Origin: Bretschneidera sinensis
Taxonomy: Eukaryota; Streptophyta; Magnoliopsida; Brassicales; Akaniaceae
NCBI GenBank assembly: GCA_023935145.1
Contig: CM043702.1
Span: forward strand, 55,940,501 to 56,004,500
Length of the DNA stretch: 64,000 bases
Direction: 5' to 3'
This document shows, one piece after another, positions 56,128-64,000 of this stretch. A model generated the notes under the pieces. It saw nothing but the letters and a program-made list of their open reading frames with translations. It was not told the DNA's origin and ran no database searches. Position 1 is the stretch's first letter. The number at the start of each line of letters is the position of its first letter. The position numbers and the translations under genes were made by a program.

Positions 56128-59100
56128 ATCTTCCACTTGGTAAATACTTCACACACATGAAAAACTTCCCAGAACTCTATTTCTTCAAGCCCATCTTAGT
56201 AGCACACCACTCAAACTTTGCCAGACTAACTGCCTCAGTTAAGAAATCTGCATTGTTCACTACTGTATCGACTTTCTCCAAGATTATCACCTTCTCTTCA
56301 ATCTTTTCCTAGATGAAATGATATTGGATATCAATGTACTTCATCCGTGAATGAAATGTAAAATTCTTTGCTAAGAAGACAACACCTTAATTGTCACATT
56401 TCACCTTCATTGCTCATTGTTTAAACCCAAGCTCAACACATAACCTTTGAAGCCAAACTTCTTCCTTTCCAACATGAGTTATCGCCATATAATTTGCTTA
56501 AATGGATGAAAGTACAACAACTTTGCCTTTTTCTCATCCAACTCACCACCCCACCTAACAGATCGAACACATATTCGCTTATGGACCTTTTATTGTCTAT
56601 ATCTCATCCCCAGTCAACATCAACCGATTCTACAATATCAAGATTCTTCTCACCTCTATAACATAATGCAAACTCTGATGTTCCACAAAGATGTCTAAGA
56701 ACTCTCTTGATTGTAGTCTAATGCTCTTTCCTAGGATTTGACATATATCTGCTCAATACTCCTACTGCTTGGGGAATATCTAGTCTCGTACACACCATAG
56801 TGTACATTAAGTTTCCAACCGCACTAGCATAAGGTATGTGCACAATCTTTTTAGGTTCTTCCTTTGTCTTCGGACACTGTTATGTAGATAACTTGGTTCT
56901 CAAAGGCATGGGAGTCCCTACCGGCTTGCTGTCAGACATGTTAATTTTTTCAACACTTCTTCAATATACTTCTTCTGACTTAGCCATAGTTTTCGCTTTT
57001 TATGATCCCATTTTATCTGCATGCCCAAGTAAAGTTTGCTGGCCCCAGGTCTTTCATGTCAAACTGTCTTGCCAACGATGCCTTCACAATGCTAATCATC
57101 TTTATGTTATTTCCAATGAATAGCATATCATCAACATACAAGGTTAAAATGACAAAATCAACCCTTAAATTTTTCACATAGACGCAGTGATCAGCATAGC
57201 TGTGAATGAACCCAAGCTGAATAGTGTATGTGTCAAACTTCCAGTAACACATCCGTGGTGACTATTTTAGTCCGTACGAGAACTTCTTCAATTTTTAAAC
57301 CAGCTCTTCCTTACCTTTGTTCACAAAGCCTTCAGGTTATTTCATGTAAATTTCCTCCTTTAAGTCCCAATGAAGGAAAGTTGTCTTCACATCTAGTTGC
57401 TCGACCTCTAGATCATAAGTAGCTGGTATGGATAGGACAAATCTGATAGATGTCAACTTTGCTACCAGGGAAAATATCTCACCGTAGTTAATTCCTCTTA
57501 TTTGCAAGTACCCTTTTGCAACTAGACACACCTTGTACTTTTCTACTAATCCATCTATATTTGTTTTCTTCTTGAAACCCCATTTGTACCCAATTGCCTT
57601 CGTATCACTAGGCAATTTCATAAGAATTCATGTTTTATTCTTGTCTAGTGTCTACATCTTTCTCTTTCATAGCATCCTCCCATAGATTTGCATCCTCCGA
57701 GGTCCTCGCCTCTTTCATTGTGCTAGGATCATCACCAGTAATATTTAAAGCATATAATGCACTGCAAACACTAGGGGAATACATGATGGGTGGCTTCCTA
57801 ACCTGTGTGGATCTTCTTATGACCGGCGTGGTCTTCGTCCCCGAACTAACCTTTGAATCCTCATCCTCCACATCAGAAACATGAATATCGTGCTCAGACC
57901 CAACTGATTAAGAATTTGAAGTATCTGGTGCAATTCGTGGGTTAGTCTCCCACTCTTTATCTACCGAGCTAAGATAAATCTGAATCTGCTTTTGTTGTTC
58001 CGGTAAATCTTGGACAACCGCCACATCCCTTTGTGTTTCTCTGAATGCAAGATCTCTGCTGAAAACTGTACTCCTGTTTTCTTGATTCCATAGCTTGTAC
58101 CCCTTAAACCCATCCTTGTAACCAATGAAAATGCACTTCATTGATTTATTATCAATTTTGCTCCTTCTTTATTTTAGCACATGTATATAAGCATCACACC
58201 CAAACACCCTAACATGAGCTAAACTCGGCTTTTTCTCGAATAGTGCCTCAAACGGAGTCTGATCATACAAAGCTAATACAGGTGACCTATTCTTCAGATA
58301 ACATGTCGTAGCCACCGCCTCTACCTAGAACCTCGGCTTCAAGCCTACACAACTCAATATACTTCTTGATTTCTCCATAAGTAACCGACTGAGTCCCTCA
58401 GCCACCCTATTTTCTTGAGGTGTATAAGAGGTTGTTTTTTGTCTTGAAATGTCGCTTGGCACACAGAATTGCTCAAACTTGTCTGAGAAAAATTCTCCTC
58501 CATTATTTGTTCTCAACACCTTTATCTTTCTTTCTATCTAATTCTCTACTAATGCTTTAAACCACAGAACTTATCAAATTCTTTAGTTTTATTCTCAATG
58601 AAGTATATTCATGCATACCTCAAAAAATCATCAATGAAAAAGACATGATGCCTTGATTTTCCAAGATATTGGACCAAAACTGGCCCAAACACATCACTGT
58701 GTATCAAATCCAAAATACCCTTCGCCCTCTTGCTAGTGGACTTAAAATTCACACGGTTCTGCTTTCCATGTAGATAATACTCACAGAAACCAAATCCCAT
58801 GGAGCAATTTGGGACTCCCTTCACCATCTGCTTTGATAATAAAGTAAATAATCCTTTTTCATCTATATACCTAAAACTTTGATGCTACAACATAGAGGAC
58901 TTCGCCTCATCACTAGTCGCCTCCTTAGAGATAAAGCCTCCATTGCATTGACTTTGTGTTGTACTTCTCATCAACTTGTACAATGTACCATACCGAACAC
59001 CTCATACGATTAGTAGCGATCATGAGTCATCTTGCATGAATTTTTGTCACAACTGAAATTCATTCCCCTATCTGTCATCTGACTGACTGACATTAGGTTC

Positions 59101-59340
59101 CTGTTGAGACCCGGAATATGCATTATGCTTGGAAGTGTCCTGACCATTCCATCATTCATCTTCAAATTCACCTTCCCACGACCAACAATTTTCACCAGAG
59201 AGTTATTCCCCAATAAAACATCCCCCCCATCAAAGGTTTCATACTCATGAAACCAGTCATTGTGAGGTGTCATATTAAAAGATGCGTATGTGTCAATTAT
59301 CCAAACACTTCGATCTGATTGAGCCAAACATAACGTCATA
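56128..59340 (-). pseudogene. Insert B Copia pol remnant
   Basis: Protease WIIDTYASFNMTPHNDWF at 59315-59260 (Gly of DTG changed to Tyr); integrase finger end YYLHGKQNRVNF and DVFGPV at 58770-58680; core LRTNNGGEFFS and PQENRVAEGL at 58519-58400; KCIFIGYKDGFKGYKLW at 58141-58090; reverse transcriptase 57621-57013 with QLDVKTTFL and intact LYVDDML; RNase H remnant to about 56190. Stops and frame changes occur throughout. Confidence 0.82.
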
Positions 59341-59379
59341 TGTAAGTCACCAGTATCATCATCTTGTTTCTTAAAGTTG

Positions 59380-60194
59380 ATATTTCACCTGTTCACTTTT
59401 CAGGGTTCACATTTTTACTTCTGTTATCCTTCTTTAGATGCCCAAGCTTCCTACACTTCCAACACTTCAACCTAGATTTATCCTTACTTTTCAATATTCC
59501 CCTAAACTTGGGTTTATCACCAGACCTCTTATAGTCTCTATCATGGGTTCACCTTCTCACAGATAAGGCCTCCTTCGACGAGTTCTCTGTACTCTACCGC
59601 CTCATCTCCTTAAACAATAAAGCTGCCACCACACTCTTAAAGGGCAGATCAGTTGTTGCACTACCAATCGCAATTATCAAATTATCCCATGAATCAAGCA
59701 GTGTAATAGCCTTAACATCATCCTTCACATCAACAATGATAGACACTAACTGACCTATCAAAGTGTTGAACTTATATAGACGAGCAGAGAAAGAATCGCC
59801 CTCAGCTATTAGAAAATTATACAACTTCTTCCGTAGAAACAGTTTGTTTACTCTGATAAAGGCTTTCTAGCTTCCTCCAGAGTTCTTTCGCAGTCTTCTC
59901 TCCAGAAACGTTTATCAGGACGTAATCGACTAGGCACAATCAAATCAGACTTCGTACTTTCCAATAAAGCTTGTCCCACTCTGTGATAACCACTGAAGAT
60001 GACGTCGAAACTACTACCGGTGACGCTGCCTCTGCCGTGGATGCTGCTGTCATGCTCGTCGTAATCTTTGGCTTCTCATCGACTATCACCGTCTATAAGT
60101 CTTTGTTTACGAGTTGATCATTCATCTTCTTTTTCCACAACTTGAAGTTCTTCCCTCTGAACTTTTTGATTTCAATCCGTGATCCAATCGACAT
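59380..60194 (-). pseudogene. Insert B Copia gag remnant
   Basis: Begins MSIGSRIEIKKFRGKNFKLW at 60194, the standard Copia gag start, followed by ELWRKLESLYQSK near 59870 and the segment 59824-59594 (LDSWDNLIIAIGSA). The zinc knuckle near 59460-59420 reads CWKCRKLGHLKKDN, with its last Cys lost. Several stops. Confidence 0.78.
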
Positions 60195-60220
60195 CTCTTA
60201 TCATTAATCCTCGAATATAA

Positions 60221-60233
60221 GGCTCTGATACCA
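60221..60233 (-). other. Insert B primer-binding site
   Basis: Minus strand TGGTATCAGAGCC, three bases from the outer LTR. An identical motif lies at 55736-55724 next to the inner LTR. Confidence 0.8.
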
Positions 60234-60236
60234 AAT

Positions 60237-60402
60237 TGTTAGGATCGAGCACCTACCACTGCGCCAAAAGCTATAGCTGATAGCTAGAGTGCAACTCAAA
60301 TCACTTAAACAGCACAGTAGTACAAGCGCCATGTTTCTAATATGACTTGGCCCCATCTAACCCTCCGCCATAAGATAATTGCTGCCAACACCTAGCCCGA
60401 CA
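60237..60402 (-). repeat. Insert B outer LTR, 5' copy
   Basis: Plus strand TGTTAGGATCGAGC to AGCCCGACA, 166 bp, partner of 55511-55676. Confidence 0.8.
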
Positions 60403-61496
60403 GAGAACACATTGAGTGATTTGGAAAAGAGCAATTGTGTTGCTATTAAGGATGATTTGTACCTTTCTCCTTCCAACTTAGGCATGATGGCAGCATATCA
60501 TTCCATCAGTTACTCAAGCATAGGATGTTATAATTTTTCTTTGACACTGCAAACAAAGATTAAAGATCTCCTGGAACTTTTGGCTTTAGCTTCAGAGTAT
60601 TCATCACTCCCAATATGATTGAAGGAGGAAGAATTATTACATCGGATGGTTAATCATCAAAATTTCTCCTTTGAGAGTCCTAATTGTACAGACCCACATG
60701 TAAAGGTAAATATGCTACTACAAGCCCACTTCTCGAGGCAGGTGGTTTCTGGTTATCTTATTTCTAATCGGAAAGAGGTTATATTATTGGCAAGTAGATT
60801 GCTTCAAGCAATGATTGACGTGATATCCCACAATGAGTGGCTTGGTTTGATTATTATTGCAATGAAAGTGAGCCAGATATTGATCCAATGAAGGTGGGAG
60901 CATGATTCTATTCTTATGCAACTTCCTCACTTCTCCAAGGAGTTGACAAAGAAATGTGAAGAGAATCCTAAGAAAAGAATAGAGAATGTGTTTGATTTGA
61001 TGGAGATAGAAGATGACCCAAGACATGAGCTCCTGCAGATGTCAGATTCACAACTACTAGATAGTGTTCAGTTTTGCAACTGATATCCTGACATTGAAAT
61101 GATGTATGAGTTGCTGGAGAGTGATAATGTGAGAGCTGGACAAAGTGTTACTTTGTTGGTCTCCCTTGAAAGGAATTTGGAAGAAAGTCAGAAGTGGGAC
61201 CTGTTTATGCTCCTAGGTAACCCAAAGCCAAAGATTAGATATGGTGGCTAATAGTTGGGGATACAAAAAATAACCAGTTGCTTTCTAGGAAGAAACTTTT
61301 CTTGAAAAGGAAATTAAAGGTCAAGCTTGAATTTACGGCTCCTGCAGAAGTTGGAATGAGGACATTTACTCTATATTTTATGTGTGATTCTTATTTGGGT
61401 TGTGACCAGGAATATTGCTTCAGTGTTGATGTCAAAGAAGCTGCAGCCCTTCATAATCCAAAGGAAAATTTGGTGGAGCTTAAACCATTGTTCTAA
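60403..61496 (+). pseudogene. BRR2: BRR2 helicase pseudogene, piece 3 (C-terminal Sec63/FNIII part)
   Basis: Continues with ENTLSDLEKSNCVAIKDD and covers the last Sec63 unit: LSPSNLGMMAAYHSISYSS, FSFESPNCTDPHVKVNMLLQ, SRLLQAMIDVIS, VFDLMEIEDD, MSDSQLLD, then [12 protein letters not shown] and the very conserved [20 protein letters not shown] before a divergent tail. Stops at 60616, 60889, about 61081 and 61249; a frame change near 61270. Together the three pieces span roughly residues 400 to the end of the ~2170-residue protein. Confidence 0.9.
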
Positions 61497-61557
61497 GTGG
61501 AACTTAACATGACAGTTCTCATTGTGCTTCTTATATATAAGTTGGGAATATAGATTT

Positions 61558-61735
61558 TGTGAGAATTGAAAAGAGTAAAGAGATAAGAAGAAATGGAACC
61601 TAGGGTTTGATTACTATATTGAATATTTACAAGACAGAAATGTGGGTTTATATAGGAAACAACATAGACTATTCTACCCTTATTGGTAATACCAAATGAC
61701 TAATATAACCAAACTAATAAACATAATCTCTAACA
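61558..61735 (-). repeat. C3 3' LTR
   Basis: Minus strand TGTTAGAGATTATG to CAATTCTCACA. It includes a TATATAAACC promoter-like word (plus 61648-61657, tttatata) in the LTR. The partner LTR is outside the window. Confidence 0.75.
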
Positions 61736-61739
61736 GCCC

Positions 61740-64000
61740 CCCTCAAACTCACGATATGGCAGCAAGAAGCATCGAGAGTTTGTCAACAAAGAAATGAAAC
61801 CGTTGAACAGTTTGAGACTTGGTGAAGAAGTCAGCCGTCTGTATGGACGAAGATATAAATGGAAATGTAATTGTCCCACGCTGTAATTCCTGCTGAGTAG
61901 TATGACAATCAATATCAATATGTTTAGTCCGTTCACGAAAAACTGAATTATGGGCAATTTGAATTGCACTCTTGTTATCACAATAAAGCGGAGTAAGAGT
62001 AGTAATTTAGACCCCCATATCTGCCAAGAGCCAACACAACTAAACAATCTCATTTGTGGTAGTTGTCATTGCACGGTATTCAGCCTCTGTGGAGGAGCGA
62101 GAAACAACTTGTTGCTTCTTACTATTCCATGAAATAAGAGAGCCACCTAAGAAGATGCAAAAGCCAGTAGTAGACTTACGATCATTGGGGTCACCAGCCC
62201 AATCAGCATCGGAATATGCACAAAGATCCAAAGAAGAATTGGAGGGGAAAATAAGACTTTGACAAAGAGTACCTCGTAGATAGTGCAAAATACAAAGAAT
62301 AGCAGCCCAATGAACTGTAGTAGGAGATGCAATAAACTGACTGACAATGTGGACAGTATAAGCAATATCTAGTCGGGTGATAGTGAGATAGATTAAGCTA
62401 CCAACCTAGGTTCGGTACAAAGTGGGATCAGGTAATGGAGTACCATCTGTAGGGCCATATCAAGCATTAAGTTCTAAAGGTGTATCATATGTCTGAGTAT
62501 CGGCAAGCCGAGCTCACTGAAGGATATCTGCTATGAATTTTGACTGAGATAGAAGATAACCCTTAGGAACCTTAATACCCAAGAAGTAACGTAAAGGGCC
62601 TAAATCTTTCATGTCAAACTGATGAGTCAATTCTACCTTCAGCAATGCAATACCAACAACATCATCACCAGTAATAATCATGTTATCAACATAAAGCAAA
62701 AAAAGAATACAGCCAGCAGAGGTGGACTTAACAAAAAGAGATGAATCATGAGCACTAGAGGAAAAACCAAGAGAAGTAACCATGGTAGAGAACCTCTCAA
62801 ACCAAGCACGAGGGGCTTGTTTGAGACCATACAACGCCTTTTTAAGTCTGTAAACTTCCCCTAGATTATGAGACACGCCAGGAGAAGGTACCATATAAAC
62901 TTCCTCTTTAAGATCCCCATTTAAAAAGGCATTTTTGACATTCATCTGAGAGATATGCCATTTGCAAACTGAAGCAACCGCAATGAGAGCACGTATAGTG
63001 GTCATCTTGGCAACCGGTGCAAAAGTCTCCTCATAGTACATACCATATTTCTGAGCAAAACCCTTTGCAACTAACCTGGCTTTGTAATGTTCAACTGAAC
63101 CATCTAACTTTGTTTTGATCTTATAGACCCAACGAGAACCAATAGCACTCTTACCAGGTGGAAGAGACACCAAATCCCAAGTATCGTTCCGATGTAGAGT
63201 AACAAGTTCCTCAGCCATAGCCTGTTGCCAATTGGGATTAAGAACAACTTTTGTATAGAATGTGGGCTCACAAAAATTGTGAAGATACACTAAAAATGAA
63301 GTAAATGAAGGTGAATAACAAGAATAAGCAAAATCAGGTAACTGAGTGGACTTACGAGTGCGCTTTGGATAGCATGATGATGTAGGATCTACAATCACAG
63401 GAGGTGCTGAGATGACCATAGGAAGAGATGGAGGTTCATCATTTGTGGAAGACGGAGCATTAAAAATATCACGAGTTGCACCATCAGTAGTTGTTTGAGT
63501 CTTATGAGAATAATGACAAGGAAAAGGCTGCATTGGAGGAGGGGAAACATCAGCTGAGAAAGAGGGGCTAATTGAGGGTGGAAGGTGAGGAGAATCATCT
63601 AGGAATGGATCAATGCTTATGAGATCAGACTAAGATAAGGTATGAGGCATGGTAGAAATAGAGAAGAAGGGAATATGTTCAAGGAAAAAAACATGACGAG
63701 AGACATATAACTTTTAAGCCACAGAATCATAGCAATGATAGCCCTTTTGGCCTGCACTATAACCAAGAAAAATACAGATAGCGGAACGAGAAGACAACTT
63801 GTTACGCTCGACACGGGGACAAAGAACAAAGCAAGTGCAACCAAACACTCATAAAGAAGAGTAGTCAGGAGAGTGGCCATGTAATTTTTCATAGGGAGAC
63901 AAACCTGAAGTATAAGCTGTAGGTATTCTATTGATCAAGTGCACAGCGGTGAGAATAGCTTCACCCTAAAAAGGACTTGGGACACCAACAAATAAGAGAA
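61740..64000 (-). pseudogene. C3 pol: integrase end, reverse transcriptase and RNase H
   Basis: The long frame 63533-62514 (339 codons) covers the reverse transcriptase: WVYKIKTKLDGSVEHYKARL, EETFAPVAKMTTIR, QMNVKNAFLNG, VYRLKKALYGLKQAPRAW, LYVDNMIITGDD and DLGPLRYFLGI. Both catalytic sites are altered (MDV to MNV, YVDD to YVDN). RNase H at 62288-61750 shows YSDADWAGD, KSTTGFC, SSTEAEYRAM. Integrase C-terminal fragments lie at 63617-64000. Stops interrupt RNase H and the integrase-RT junction. Confidence 0.85.

Larger units (their letters stand above)
55511..60402 (-). mobile_element. Insert B: TRIM-Copia chimeric element interrupting BRR2
   Basis: Outer 166-bp LTRs at 55511-55676 and 60237-60402 with target pentamers gggaa and gagaa (4 of 5). 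Just inside the left LTR come a purine tract, ~45 bases and a tRNA-Met primer motif (55724-55736), i.e. a complete TRIM-like interior. This is followed at once by a different 389-bp LTR (55739-56127), its own purine tract, and a decayed Copia internal region ending at a primer site (60221-60233) that abuts the right 166-bp LTR. The 389-bp LTR has no partner at the other end. BRR2 continues with ENTLSDLE at 60403. Confidence 0.75.
61558..64000 (-). mobile_element. C3: Copia element, 3' half, running off the window
   Basis: A 178-bp LTR (61558-61735; plus strand TGTGAGAATTG to CTCTAACA) is preceded on the minus strand by the purine tract TTTGAGGGGGGC, so it is the 3' LTR. RNase H, reverse transcriptase and integrase sequences follow toward higher coordinates. 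The 5' part lies beyond base 64000. It lies about 60 bases past the BRR2 homology, in what was its 3' flank. Confidence 0.85.

Overview
This is nuclear DNA of a flowering plant, most likely a eudicot. It is AT-rich, with one intronless organelle-editing PPR gene, one intron-containing conserved plant gene, and many plant-type transposable elements (Copia/Sirevirus, Gypsy, TRIM, Harbinger-like, hAT and Mutator-like). No bacterial, CRISPR, rRNA or tRNA features were seen.

Left end (1-11.1 kb) holds the two apparently intact genes. An intronless DYW-class PPR gene (2217-4811, +) looks like the orthologue of the Arabidopsis chloroplast editing factor ECB2/VAC1 (At1g15510). A seven-exon gene (9231-5903, -) converges on it. 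Its exons join without a frame break into 739 codons, encoding a protein with an HNH-nuclease-like N-terminal fold signature and a long coiled coil. A 363-bp Mutator-like miniature element lies upstream of the PPR gene.

Middle (11.1-20.7 kb) is a DNA-transposon field. It has a 934-bp Harbinger-like miniature element, a 4.06-kb element with the same end type carrying a captured chromomethylase (CMT) exon, a 1.55-kb hAT-like element carrying a PPR gene fragment, and a fold-back element.

Right part (20.7-61.5 kb) is one broken gene: a pseudogene of the U5 snRNP helicase BRR2 (both helicase/Sec63 cassettes, N-terminus not found). Retrotransposons split it into three co-linear pieces (20676-23195, 53874-55510, 60403-61496). 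Insert A (23196-53873) is a gag-only Sirevirus-like Copia element (R1). Its 3' LTR was hit by a Gypsy element (G1, minus). G1 was in turn hit by a Copia element (C1, in RNase H), a Sirevirus (S1, in the LTR) and a solo LTR of G1's own family. Insert B (55511-60402) looks like a chimera of a TRIM-type element and a larger Copia element. Just past the pseudogene, another Copia element (C3) starts at 61558 and runs off the window.

The two left-hand genes are probably the only functional protein genes. All else is decaying mobile DNA or captured host fragments; catalytic residues and stop codons often show G:C to A:T changes. Names R1, G1, C1, S1 and C3 are labels used only here. Similarity statements rest on recognition of protein families by eye, not on database searches.
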